DNA of 64,000 nucleotides from the NCBI GenBank assembly GCA_937995655.1, contig CALKJI010000006.1, forward strand, positions 166,229-230,228. Direction: 5' to 3'. A model generated the notes under the pieces. That model saw only the letters and a program-made list of their open reading frames with translations, searched no databases and was not told where the DNA came from. The position numbers were made by a program, and so were the translations under genes. The stretch is from an uncultured Pseudothermotoga sp. GTDB taxonomy: Bacteria; Thermotogota; Thermotogae; Thermotogales; DSM-5069. Every line of letters begins with the position of its first letter. Position 1 is the first letter of the stretch. Shown piece after piece: positions 35,367 to 43,988 of this stretch.

Positions 35367-36329
35367 CTATTGGTACACTCCTTTATAAAGCCAACATTTT
35401 ACTATTCTGTCGTTCACCGAAAAGTCATCTGGTTCTTTTTCCATACATAATGGCATCTTTTGTGAACATCTTGGGTGAAACCTACATCCAGCAGGAGGAT
35501 CGATCAGGCTTGGGACGCTGCCTTCAATCGATCTGAGTTTTGTCTTCCTTTCTTTCATATCTGGTATGGAAGAAATCAAACCGGCTGTGTACGGATGCAA
35601 GGGCTTTTCGAAGATCTCTTCAGTTTTCGATATCTCGCATATCTTTCCTGCATACATTACAATGACTCTATCTGCGATTTGAGAGACAACGCTCAGATCA
35701 TGGCTTATGAAAAAAATCGAGGTCTTTGATTCGAGCTTCAATTTCTTGAACAACTGTATTATCTGTGCCTGTATCGTTACATCGAGAGCAGTTGTCGGTT
35801 CATCCGCTATGAGTAACTTTGGATGGCATAACATAGCCATCGCTATCATAGCTCTCTGTCTCATACCACCACTGTATTCAAAAGGATACCTTTCGATCAT
35901 TTCCTCTGGTTCTGGGATACCAAGTTGTTTCATCATTGCTGTGACTTTACCTATCGCCTCTTTGTAGGACATACCGTAATGCTGCTCGAGTACCTCTGAC
36001 AGTTGTTTTCCAATCTTCATGTTGGGATTGAGTGAGTTCAAAGGATTTTGAAAGACCATACTGATTTTTGTACCCCGTGGGTGATTGTTAAATTTTAAGA
36101 GATCTTTACCTTCAAAGATTATCCTTCCTTTGACGATCTTTCCTTGCGGTTTCGGGACAAGTCCCATTATGGCAAGAGCAGTAACACTCTTACCAGATCC
36201 GCTCTCTCCCACCATTCCGACACATTCATTTTCCAAGATTTTGAAAGAAACACCGTCAGGTGCTTTGAATTTCCCATTCGAAACCTTGAATTCCACCGTT
36301 AAGTCTTCAACGGATAAAAGGGTATTCAA
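35367..36329 (-). CDS. Oligopeptide/dipeptide ABC transporter ATP-binding protein, OppD/DppD type
   Basis: 320 residues. Walker [10 protein letters not shown]-loop MVFQNPLNSLNPN, signature YSGGMRQR (typical OppD variant), Walker B LLIADEPTTALDVT and switch His IFFISHDLS are visible. The C-terminal GCRFHPRCSQKMPLC has the cysteine motif of Opp ATPases. Overlaps the M20 hydrolase gene by 4 nt and abuts oppF without spacer. Confidence 0.95.
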   Translation of the reverse strand: MNTLLSVEDLTVEFKVSNGKFKAPDGVSFKILENECVGMVGESGSGKSVTALAIMGLVPKPQGKIVKGRIIFEGKDLLKFNNHPRGTKISMVFQNPLNSLNPNMKIGKQLSEVLEQHYGMSYKEAIGKVTAMMKQLGIPEPEEMIERYPFEYSGGMRQRAMIAMAMLCHPKLLIADEPTTALDVTIQAQIIQLFKKLKLESKTSIFFISHDLSVVSQIADRVIVMYAGKICEISKTEEIFEKPLHPYTAGLISSIPDMKERKTKLRSIEGSVPSLIDPPAGCRFHPRCSQKMPLCMEKEPDDFSVNDRIVKCWLYKGVYQ

Positions 36330-37516
36330 AACTCTCTCCTCCTGTTGATGAAATACTCTTTGACACGTTCTAATAGATCTGAATCATTTACAAGGTCAAA
36401 GACAGTGAATGCAAGTGCCTTAGTGGCTCTTATCATGGCTTCATATCCATAATTTGAGTTAGCTGCCAAGGCAAATTCCTTGGTGTGAGTTGGTATCATT
36501 TTGTCCTGGGTTATATTGATGTAGGCATGAATTGCTGGAACGACTTGTGTCACTGCTCCCATGTCTGTGGAACCTACACCTTGTTCGTAAGTCCTGGTAG
36601 AAATCTTTTCACCAACAAGTTTATAGTTTTCTTCAAGGGCTTTTGCCAGTGGAACATTCACATAAACCTCAGGCATTTCTTCTTCAACGGTGATATTGTT
36701 TGTACAACCAGTCATTGTGCTAGCGCCTTGTACGAGATTTCTGAGTTTTTGTTCCAAGAGATCTACTTCCTCAATTCTCAAAGCTCGGAGCCCAATTTCT
36801 GCACTTGTGTATTCAGGAATCGTGTTAAAAGACTGTCCACCGTTGATGATTATTCCATGGATTCTAACTTTTTCTGGTAGTTGCTGTCTGAGCAAACCTA
36901 TTGAACTGAAAAGGAGCACCATTGCATCAAGTGCATTGACACCTTTTGATGGATCTGCTGCAGCATGTGCCGATTTGCCAAAGAACTCTATTTTGTAACG
37001 ACGTATAGCGTAAGCTATGTCAAAACCAGTACTCATAGATGCAGGATGTATCATCATTGCAACATCTATGTCTTTGAAAACACCAAATTTTATAAGATCT
37101 TTTTTTCCTGCACCATGTTCTTCTGCTGGACAACCAATAACTGTAAGTGTAAAAGGCAATTTTTCAAGGGCTTTTTTTAATCCAACGGCAGCACCACAAC
37201 TCATCGTACCTATCATGTTATGACCACAGGCATGACCTATCGCTGGCAGTGCATCGTACTCAGCTAAAAGGGCAATTTTTGGTTTGGAACTACCTGCAGT
37301 TGCAATAAAAGCCGTTTCAAGATCCCTCACCTTTCTTTGGACACAAAACCCGTTCCTTTGTAAGAAATCCGCAAGCAGCTGTGAAGACTTGAATTCTTGG
37401 TAAGACAGCTCTGAAAATTCGAAGATCTTTTTTCCCACATCTATCAGCTGATCTTTCAGTAAATCAATTGCCTCAGAAATTTCGTTTTTCAACGTGATCA
37501 CCTCTTCATTATTCAT
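36326..37516 (-). CDS. M20-family metal-dependent amidohydrolase (AbgB/aminoacylase-like)
   Basis: 396 residues. Di-metal peptidase motifs: LLAEYDALPAIGHACGHNMI (Asp and His ligands), CPAEEHGAGK (catalytic and ligand Glu pair), AMMIHPAS and, near the end, EQGVGSTDMGAVTQ. A lid/dimerisation domain (RYKIEFFGKSAHAAADPSKG) lies in the middle. This subgroup splits amide bonds of N-acyl amino acids, p-aminobenzoyl-glutamate or dipeptides in the cytosol. Encoded inside the peptide transporter operon, it most likely acts on the imported compound. Confidence 0.92.
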   Translation of the reverse strand: MNNEEVITLKNEISEAIDLLKDQLIDVGKKIFEFSELSYQEFKSSQLLADFLQRNGFCVQRKVRDLETAFIATAGSSKPKIALLAEYDALPAIGHACGHNMIGTMSCGAAVGLKKALEKLPFTLTVIGCPAEEHGAGKKDLIKFGVFKDIDVAMMIHPASMSTGFDIAYAIRRYKIEFFGKSAHAAADPSKGVNALDAMVLLFSSIGLLRQQLPEKVRIHGIIINGGQSFNTIPEYTSAEIGLRALRIEEVDLLEQKLRNLVQGASTMTGCTNNITVEEEMPEVYVNVPLAKALEENYKLVGEKISTRTYEQGVGSTDMGAVTQVVPAIHAYINITQDKMIPTHTKEFALAANSNYGYEAMIRATKALAFTVFDLVNDSDLLERVKEYFINRRREF

Positions 37517-38328
37517 TTTTTCAGTCTGGGATCCAATAAATCTCGCAAACCATCACCAAGTATGTTGAAGCCAAGACACGTTATCAATATGGCAAGCCCA
37601 GGGAAGATAGCCATATGTGGTGCCGTTTGTAAGTAATTTTTTGCTTCCGAAAGCATGCTTCCCCATGATGGAGTTGGTGGCTGGATTCCAAGACCCAAAA
37701 AGCTCAATGTTGCTTCACTGATGACAGCACCAGCAAAGTTCAGTGACGCGTAAACGATCAAAACGGGTGTGATATTTGGCAGAATGTGTTGGAAGATTAT
37801 CCATAGATCGGAAGCACCCATTGATCTTGCAGCAAGTACAAATTCTTCGTTCTTAATGTTCATCACAGCACTTCTCATGACTCTTGCAAAACTTGGTACC
37901 ATCACAATTCCTATTGCCAACATCGCATTGAAAAGTCCAGCACCCAGAACGGCCATCATAGCTATAGCAAGCAGTACATATGGGAATGACAAGAGTGCGT
38001 CGACGAATCTCATGATTAAAGCATCAACAAAGCCCCCAAAGTAACCAGAAATCACGCCAAGAAAGGTACCGATCAACGCTCCTATGCTCACTGCAACTAT
38101 CCCGACCATTAGCGATACGCGGCTTCCGTACACTAATCGCGAGAATATGTCTCTGCCATAGTCATCTGTTCCTAAGATATGCCCGCCTTCATTTGGTTTT
38201 GCGAAAATGTTTAAAAAATCCATATCATCAACAGGATGAGTTGCTATTATTGGTGCGAAGATTGCTGAGAAAATGTTCACACAGATTATCACAAGTCCAA
38301 AGATGACCTGCTTGTTTAGGAATTTCAT
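37513..38328 (-). CDS. Dipeptide/oligopeptide ABC transporter permease, DppC type
   Basis: 271 residues from the ATG at 38328 (AGGAG 8 nt upstream; an earlier GTG overlaps the SD). Landmarks are HILGTDDYGRDIFSRLVYGS after the first helix, the EAA loop EFVLAARSMGASDLWIIFQH with ILPN, and GLGIQPPTPSWGSML near the C-terminus, all typical of DppC/OppC. It overlaps the M20 gene by 4 nt and starts 1 nt after the DppB-type permease gene. Confidence 0.95.
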   Translation of the reverse strand: MKFLNKQVIFGLVIICVNIFSAIFAPIIATHPVDDMDFLNIFAKPNEGGHILGTDDYGRDIFSRLVYGSRVSLMVGIVAVSIGALIGTFLGVISGYFGGFVDALIMRFVDALLSFPYVLLAIAMMAVLGAGLFNAMLAIGIVMVPSFARVMRSAVMNIKNEEFVLAARSMGASDLWIIFQHILPNITPVLIVYASLNFAGAVISEATLSFLGLGIQPPTPSWGSMLSEAKNYLQTAPHMAIFPGLAILITCLGFNILGDGLRDLLDPRLKK

Positions 38329-38329
38329 T

Positions 38330-39286
38330 CTACACACTCCTGTATAACTGTCTTATTTTTGGATTTATGAATGCATAGATTATATCAACCATCAAGTTGA
38401 CAAAGATATAAACGATTGCTGTAAAAAGAACTTCTCCTTGAACTAGCATATAATCGCGCCTGAAGATTCCATCGACCATCAACTTGCCAAGTCCTGGTAA
38501 AGCGAAAACGGTTTCTGTGAGTACAGCACCAGCAAGCAGATTCCCAAGTTGTAGACCTATAACTGTTATTACAGGTATGAGTGCATTTTTCAATGCGTGT
38601 CTATAAAGAATCAAAGTTTTCTTCAAACCTTTGGCGTAGGCCGTTCTAATATAATCTTGGTTTAGAACTTCGAGCATGCTTGATCTTGTAAAACGCGCAA
38701 TTGTTCCGGTAGAAAGAATGCCTAGAGCTAGTGATGGAAGAATAAAATGACTCACTACATCCCATAAACCTTTGGATATATCTCCCAAACCAACAGCTGG
38801 TAGCCAACCAAGTTTTAGCGAGAACACGATGATCAAGATCATACCAAACCAAAATATGGGAATTGAGATACCTATCAGGGCGAGTATGGTAACCAACAAA
38901 TCAACGAACGAATTATGTTTCATAGCTGCTACGATGCCTAATGGTATACCTATCACAAGGGCAATGAACAGTGCAGACAAACTCAATGTGACAGTCGTTG
39001 GCAATCTTTCCAGAATCAACGTTAGAACATCCTGCCTATAAATGAGAGATCTCCCAAGATCTCCTGTAAGAACCCTTTTCAAATAAATTACAAACTGTAC
39101 TAAGATCGGTTTATCCAAGCCGAGTTGCTGTCTGAATCGAACGATGTCCTCTGCTCTTGCCTGTGGACCGAGTAGTACCATGGCTGGATCACCGGGTATC
39201 AGTTTCATTATGAGGAATACTGTGAGTATCACAAAGAACAAGGTAGGTATGACTTGAACAAACCTTTTCAAGATATATTTCGCCAT
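38330..39286 (-). CDS. Dipeptide/oligopeptide ABC transporter permease, DppB type
   Basis: 318 residues from the ATG at 39286 with CGGAG upstream. The first helix and periplasmic motif VFLIMKLIPGDPAMVLLGPQ, the RQQLGLDKPI motif and the EAA loop YIRTAYAKGLKKTLILYRHA identify DppB/OppB. It forms the inner-membrane pore with the DppC-type protein. The start lies just downstream of the hairpin at 39305-39324. Confidence 0.95.
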   Translation of the reverse strand: MAKYILKRFVQVIPTLFFVILTVFLIMKLIPGDPAMVLLGPQARAEDIVRFRQQLGLDKPILVQFVIYLKRVLTGDLGRSLIYRQDVLTLILERLPTTVTLSLSALFIALVIGIPLGIVAAMKHNSFVDLLVTILALIGISIPIFWFGMILIIVFSLKLGWLPAVGLGDISKGLWDVVSHFILPSLALGILSTGTIARFTRSSMLEVLNQDYIRTAYAKGLKKTLILYRHALKNALIPVITVIGLQLGNLLAGAVLTETVFALPGLGKLMVDGIFRRDYMLVQGEVLFTAIVYIFVNLMVDIIYAFINPKIRQLYRSV

Positions 39287-39304
39287 CAAACCACTCCGAA
39301 AATC

Positions 39305-39324
39305 AAGAGCGCTAGCGCGCCCTT
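39305..39324 (-). other. Intercistronic RNA hairpin after peptide-binding-protein gene
   Basis: On the minus strand AAGGGCGC pairs with GCGCTCTT (8 bp with one G-U pair) around the loop GCTA. It begins 3 nt after the binding-protein stop and lies about 20 nt before the DppB-type start. No T-tract. The same placement as at 13709, 23207 and 57518. Confidence 0.6.
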
Positions 39325-39327
39325 GGT

Positions 39328-40866
39328 TCATTTCTCAACCCATACATTTGTGCCCGGTGCATACAGACGAATCATCATATCAGGTGAGGGTTTGTAACCC
39401 TGAACTTTCTTGTTTACACCGTTGACGACTAATTTATGCCACAGCGGGAAATAATAGAGATCTTTCATGATCAATTCTTCTGCCTTTCTGTAATACTCGG
39501 TTCTCTGTTTCTGATCCACCGAGGACTCACCAAGTTCAATGTATTTGTCTACCTCTGGATTATTATAGGCACCACCGTTCCCATAAGTCCCTTTTCTTGA
39601 GGAATGGAACATGTAGAAGATGAAAAACTCTGGGTCGGGATACCAAGTCCATCCAATCGTATAGGCATCAGCATTTCCCTTCGAAGTAGTTGCTGTGAAG
39701 GCCCCCCATTCAAGCGATTGTACCTCGATTTCAAAACCAACTTTTTTCAGCATTGATTGAATTATTACGGCAGCCTTTCTTCTGTTGGGGTCTTCTGGTG
39801 TATATATAGTGAGTTTTACAGGTTTGTTTTCGTATCCAGCTTCTCTCAGAAGTTGCTTTGCTTTTTCGGGATCATACCTAGTATAGAAAGACTTCACGCT
39901 AGGATTGTACGCCCAAGAACCAGTTGGAATTGGACCATACGCCGCTTGAGCAGTTCCATTCGGAAAGATCACCTTTACGAGTTGTTCTACATCGATCCCC
40001 CGGAAGAAAGCTTCTCTGATTCTTTTGTCGGTGGTGGGACCTTTTATCGAGTTCATATAAACTGCAAAGACGTTGCAACCACCAACCATCTTTGCTTCAG
40101 CGTTTGCACTAGCGTTGACTTTTGGAATATCTTGGTCTAAGATATCGCTTGTTATATCAACTTCACCACTTAGAAGCGCGACTGTGAGGACCGATTTGTC
40201 TGGTATGAATTTGTAAACGATTTGTTTCAGATATGGTTTCTCGCCCCAGTAATTTTCATTTCTCTCAAAGACCATGTGACTGTCTTTCACCCATTCCACC
40301 ATCTTGAATGGTCCCGTACCCACTGGATGGAGTGTAAATTGGTCCTTCCAGCCTTCACATTCTTCTTTGGGAACAATAGCAGCTCCGATATCTGTGAGAA
40401 CTGTCAGGAATGGTGCATATGGATACTTGAGGATTATCTTCACTGTGTATTTGTCAAGGACTTCGACGCGATCTACCATGTAGATTCTTACCATGGGCGA
40501 TATGGAGATTTCTCTCTCAAAGCTGTACTTCACATCTTCGGCGGTCATTTCCCTACCATCTTGGAACCTACCCTTTTGGAAGTGGACACCCTTTCTCAGT
40601 TTGAATATCCATTCCTTCAAATCTGGACTGACTTCCCAAGATTCTGCCAAGAGCGGATGGATTTCCTTGACATCAGCGTCGTATGCAACCAAGGTTTCAA
40701 AAACATTTCTCATGACCTGTGCTGAAGCAAGGTCTTGATACATTGCAGGGTCCATAGTCGTTGGATTTTGATCTGATCCAACCCTGATAACTGAATCATA
40801 GTTTGGTGCAGCTAAGATTGTCACAAAAAATGCCACAGTGAGGAACGCTGCAAACCATCTTTTCAC
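39328..40866 (-). CDS. Peptide ABC transporter substrate-binding protein (family 5, DppA/OppA-like)
   Basis: About 512 residues; the GTG at 40866 is preferred because GAGGGGGTG lies about 8 nt upstream, though GTG 40875 is possible. Signal peptide within the first 22 residues (KRWFAAFLTVAFFVTILA). Family-5 signature VGSDQNPTTMDPAMYQDLAS, KLRKGVHFQKGRFQDGREMT, PVGTGPFKMVEWVKDS, IDVEQLVKVIFPNG and KAKQLLREAGYEN-like sequence are visible. Captures peptides or a related amino compound outside the cell membrane for the DppB/DppC pore. Confidence 0.95.
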   Translation of the reverse strand: MKRWFAAFLTVAFFVTILAAPNYDSVIRVGSDQNPTTMDPAMYQDLASAQVMRNVFETLVAYDADVKEIHPLLAESWEVSPDLKEWIFKLRKGVHFQKGRFQDGREMTAEDVKYSFEREISISPMVRIYMVDRVEVLDKYTVKIILKYPYAPFLTVLTDIGAAIVPKEECEGWKDQFTLHPVGTGPFKMVEWVKDSHMVFERNENYWGEKPYLKQIVYKFIPDKSVLTVALLSGEVDITSDILDQDIPKVNASANAEAKMVGGCNVFAVYMNSIKGPTTDKRIREAFFRGIDVEQLVKVIFPNGTAQAAYGPIPTGSWAYNPSVKSFYTRYDPEKAKQLLREAGYENKPVKLTIYTPEDPNRRKAAVIIQSMLKKVGFEIEVQSLEWGAFTATTSKGNADAYTIGWTWYPDPEFFIFYMFHSSRKGTYGNGGAYNNPEVDKYIELGESSVDQKQRTEYYRKAEELIMKDLYYFPLWHKLVVNGVNKKVQGYKPSPDMMIRLYAPGTNVWVEK

Positions 40867-40881
40867 AAGAAACACCCCCTC

Positions 40882-41484
40882 TTAAGAAAGTAGAGTTCTC
40901 AGATAGTTTCCCAAAATCTTCCTTGCACTTAGAACAAACCCTCTTGTATGCTCTCGAAACAACTTTTCATGCTCTAAAGTAAAACCAATACAATCCAAAT
41001 AAGTTAGCTGTTGGTTCGTCAAATCCAAGTCCATCTTTCTTTTCTCGTACGGTGAAAAATAAACGCAATTTACCTCTTGTGCTATCTTAGCCCATCTTTT
41101 CTTTGCATATTCACACTGATCTTTCTCTGGAACCACGATGGTTGCAGATTGAAATCTCGGTAATGCATGGAAAAAACCATCGATCACCTTATAAGGTAAG
41201 ATCAGTTTGTCGCTGTCAAATTCTGCTGTACAAAGTAGAACAGTGAGTTCATCGAATTTCATTTTTGACAGTCTTTCACGAACCCACCTGTGTGATACAT
41301 GGGCAATGGTACCATCTTTCTTTTTGCTGACAAGCAAATCGTCTGCGCTATATGGTGTATAAGCAGATGGGGCAATACCATCTATGAGACCTATTTCACG
41401 ATATGGAAGATTCTTACCAATTATAGTTAATAGTTCTGGTATCACGTCATCTCTGGGACTTTCACCAATGGTGATGAAGATCAT
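40882..41484 (-). CDS. AroM family protein
   Basis: 200 residues. The N-terminus MIFITIGESPRDDVIPELL and the following IGLIDGIAPSAYTP are the hallmark of the AroM family, named after an E. coli gene of unknown function. The fold resembles Asp/Glu-racemase-like proteins (inference): a central Cys (VLLCTAEFDSDKL) lies where a catalytic cysteine could be. First gene of the peptide operon, 16 nt before the binding protein and 20-30 nt after its promoter. With DUF1177, M20 hydrolase and the Dpp-type importer it forms a module whose substrate is not known. Confidence 0.85.
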   Translation of the reverse strand: MIFITIGESPRDDVIPELLTIIGKNLPYREIGLIDGIAPSAYTPYSADDLLVSKKKDGTIAHVSHRWVRERLSKMKFDELTVLLCTAEFDSDKLILPYKVIDGFFHALPRFQSATIVVPEKDQCEYAKKRWAKIAQEVNCVYFSPYEKRKMDLDLTNQQLTYLDCIGFTLEHEKLFREHTRGFVLSARKILGNYLRTLLS

Positions 41485-41513
41485 TCCTCTTTACCTCCAA
41501 TATAGTTTAATTA

Positions 41514-41542
41514 ATTATACTAAACGCACCTTGCGACGTCAA
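41514..41542 (-). promoter_or_regulatory. Strong sigma-A promoter of the AroM/peptide operon
   Basis: On the minus strand TTGACG (41537-41542), a 17-bp spacer and a perfect TATAAT (41514-41519) lie about 30 bp upstream of the aroM-like ATG. The start region is A/T-rich and partly symmetrical (TTTAATTAATTA), so a regulator site may overlap; the XRE-cupin protein is the obvious candidate. Confidence 0.85.
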
Positions 41543-41566
41543 TAGGTTTTAGGTACCTTATTGTTG

Positions 41567-41594
41567 TTTACTCATCCTCCTGTGGTTGTATAAT
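41567..41594 (+). promoter_or_regulatory. Promoter of the PiT/housekeeping gene string
   Basis: TATAAT (41589-41594) is perfect; TTTACT (41567-41572) at 16 bp is a weak -35. It lies about 30 bp upstream of the PiT start and diverges from the peptide-operon promoter, with about 25 bp between their -35 elements. Confidence 0.65.
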
Positions 41595-41625
41595 AAAATT
41601 CAATGCAAATTTGTAGAGGTGAGTG

Positions 41626-42561
41626 ATGGCCGTGTTATATCTGGGCCCTGGTGTCATACTCGGACTTGTACTGGGTGCAAACGATGGTGCTAGTATCTTC
41701 GGGCCCCTTGTAGCCGTGGGCTCGATCAAACGAAGAACGGCAATTTTGATCAGCAGTTTCTTCGTAATACTTGGTGCAATCTTTGGCGGCGGCGAAGGTG
41801 TTAAAACTTTGAGTGGTTTGACCACGCTCGATCAGTACCAGATTTCGATAGCTTTATTGGCTGCAAGCACAACCGTTGTTTTAATGATGTTGCTAAAGGC
41901 TCCAGCCTCGGTGTCTCAGGCTGTTGTCGGTTCACTCACAGGTATTGCTTTGATCTTTGGCCCTGAGAAGACAAGATGGTTCACTTTGACAAAGATAGTC
42001 TTGATTTGGATTGTCACACCCATTTTGGCAAGCCTCTTAGCTTTCACAATATATCGATCACTGGCAACTATTTTCAAAGGTTTGAAAAATATCAGTATTC
42101 AAGATTTGTTCTTGAAATACGCAAGTTTCATAGCAGTCTGTTACGGTGCATATTCACTTGGAGCCAATAACGTTGCCAATGTTACTGGAGCTTTCGTTGC
42201 AAGGGGTTTGAACTCGTCCTTGGCGCAGTTTTTGGGCGGTATCTGCATAGGTATCGGTATTTTGGGATTCAGCAAGAGGATGACTTTTGTCATTGGAAAA
42301 AGTATAATATTATTGGACCATTTTTCGTCCCTTGTTGCAACTTTCGCTGTGGCAACAAATGTTTTCATATTTTCTTTAGTTGGTGTCCCAGTCTCTGCCA
42401 CGCAGTCTACTATAGGCGCCGTGATAGGTGCAGGTATGAGTAGAGGTGAACGTTTAAGCAGCAAGAGAACGAAGATTCGAATTCTCCTTGGTCTTACATT
42501 AACGCCCTGTCTTGCTGGCGTTGTTGCTGCAATTTTCTATTCCTTGTTGAGGGGAGGGTAA
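41626..42561 (+). CDS. PiT-family inorganic phosphate transporter
   Basis: 311 residues with about ten hydrophobic segments. The duplicated PiT signatures are present: GANDGASIFGPLVAVGSIK near the N-terminus and GANNVANVTGAFVARG in the second half. ATG at 41626 (GAGGTGAG upstream). Imports phosphate or metal-phosphate with a cation. The next gene encodes its DUF47 partner, the classic pit pair. First gene of a long plus-strand string of housekeeping genes. Confidence 0.93.
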   Translation: MAVLYLGPGVILGLVLGANDGASIFGPLVAVGSIKRRTAILISSFFVILGAIFGGGEGVKTLSGLTTLDQYQISIALLAASTTVVLMMLLKAPASVSQAVVGSLTGIALIFGPEKTRWFTLTKIVLIWIVTPILASLLAFTIYRSLATIFKGLKNISIQDLFLKYASFIAVCYGAYSLGANNVANVTGAFVARGLNSSLAQFLGGICIGIGILGFSKRMTFVIGKSIILLDHFSSLVATFAVATNVFIFSLVGVPVSATQSTIGAVIGAGMSRGERLSSKRTKIRILLGLTLTPCLAGVVAAIFYSLLRGG

Positions 42562-42562
42562 C

Positions 42563-43210
42563 ATGGGTTGGATCGTCGGGAGGAAAGAACAAGAGATAAT
42601 AAAAAAGGTTTTGGAACATTTAGATATCATGAGTGTTGAACTTTCAGAACTCAGGAAGCTCATTGAAAAGTACTTGAACCATGATTTTGACGACATTGAA
42701 CAGACTGCTGAGAGAGTGAGATATTATGAGCATCAAGCTGACATTGCAAGGCGAGAGGCCGAAACATTGATGTACAGTGGAGCTTTCTTGCCAAATTTCA
42801 GAGGGGATCTACTTGGTATCATCGAGACTGCAGACAAGATTGGCAACAAGGGGGAGTTCGTAGCAGACATTTTAGAGCTTGAACACCCAGTTATACCAGA
42901 AATTCTTAATTCTCAATTGTTGAAACTTTTCGACATTTGTGTCGAAACTTATGAAGCCTTGAAAATAGCTATAAAGTATTTGTTCGAAGATCTTGAAAAA
43001 ATAGAGGAACAGGTCTTACTAGTTGAGCAAAAAGAACATGAAGTCGATGGTATCGAAAGGTCTCTGATAAAACAAATTTACAGAATGGATATTTCAAACG
43101 GGCACAAATTCCAACTCAAAGAACTTGTCAGAAGTATTGCCGACATTGCAGATCGTGCTGAAGATTGTTCTGACAGAGTAGAAATAGTATCATTGAAAAG
43201 GAGGGTATGA
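42563..43210 (+). CDS. DUF47/PhoU-like Pit accessory protein
   Basis: 215 residues, all-helical. Features of the TIGR00153/DUF47 family are the N-terminal VLEHLDIMSVELSELRKLIE, the ERVRYYEHQADIARREAETL metal-binding block and the C-terminal ELVRSIADIADRAEDCSDRV. Begins 1 nt after the PiT stop. Probably regulates PiT activity at the membrane. Confidence 0.92.
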   Translation: MGWIVGRKEQEIIKKVLEHLDIMSVELSELRKLIEKYLNHDFDDIEQTAERVRYYEHQADIARREAETLMYSGAFLPNFRGDLLGIIETADKIGNKGEFVADILELEHPVIPEILNSQLLKLFDICVETYEALKIAIKYLFEDLEKIEEQVLLVEQKEHEVDGIERSLIKQIYRMDISNGHKFQLKELVRSIADIADRAEDCSDRVEIVSLKRRV

Positions 43211-43211
43211 C

Positions 43212-43988
43212 TTGTCGCAGATTGGGCAGAGCTTTGAAGAATTGGTCAGTATAATGAGTAAACTCAGATCTAAGGAAGGATGTGAATGGGACAGACAACA
43301 GACTCATGAGAGTCTTAAATCTTATTTAATCGAAGAGGCCTTTGAATTGATTGAGGCTATAGATGAACTAGACGAAGAAAAAATGAAAGAGGAGCTGGGA
43401 GATTTACTACTTCAGGTGGTTTTTCACAGTCAGATTGCCTCAGAAAGAGGAGCTTTTCAAATCAATGATGTCTTAAGGTATCTGAATGAAAAGCTCGTTA
43501 GGAGACACCCGCATGTCTTTGGGGACAGCCCTGGGTATTCTTATCAACAATGGGAAAAGATTAAGTCTCAGGAGAAGGGAGAAGAAAAATCTTCCAGCAT
43601 TGGTAAGGTTAACTATGCGCTTCCGGCATTGAGTCTTGCTCGGAGAATTCAAGAAAATGCAGCTGCTGTTGGTTTCGATTGGCCTGATGTTTCTGGTGCT
43701 TTGGAAAAGATTGATGAAGAAACTCGAGAGTTGAGAGAAGTGATTCAGAAAGATGAAAAGCAAAAGCTGGAAGAAGAACTAGGTGATCTACTCTTTGCAA
43801 TAGTCAACGTTGCTCGTTTTTTAGATTTAGACCCAGAAGTTGCTTTAAGAAAAGCGACTGAAAAATTCATTAGAAGATTTCAAGTAGTTGAGGATTTTGT
43901 CAGAGCAAGGGGACTTGATATGAAAAAACTTTCTCTTGCTCAATTAGATGCACTTTGGGAAGAAGTGAAGGGAGGAGAATCAAAATGA
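43212..43988 (+). CDS. mazG: Nucleoside triphosphate pyrophosphohydrolase MazG
   Basis: 258 residues, full-length MazG with two domains. TTG start at 43212, 6 nt after GGAGGG. First domain: CEWDRQQTHESLKSYLIEEA and EELGDLLLQVVFHSQIA (EExxE and ExxD metal ligands). Second domain: EETRELREVI and LEEELGDLLFAIVNVARFLD. Hydrolyses (d)NTPs to monophosphate and pyrophosphate, cleaning the nucleotide pool. Overlaps the next gene by 4 nt. Confidence 0.95.
   Translation: MSQIGQSFEELVSIMSKLRSKEGCEWDRQQTHESLKSYLIEEAFELIEAIDELDEEKMKEELGDLLLQVVFHSQIASERGAFQINDVLRYLNEKLVRRHPHVFGDSPGYSYQQWEKIKSQEKGEEKSSSIGKVNYALPALSLARRIQENAAAVGFDWPDVSGALEKIDEETRELREVIQKDEKQKLEEELGDLLFAIVNVARFLDLDPEVALRKATEKFIRRFQVVEDFVRARGLDMKKLSLAQLDALWEEVKGGESK

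Noticed and set aside
40222..40725. 167-codon plus-strand frame inside the peptide-binding-protein gene
   Set aside because: Aromatic-rich antisense translation of a clear binding-protein gene; no SD and no conserved motif.
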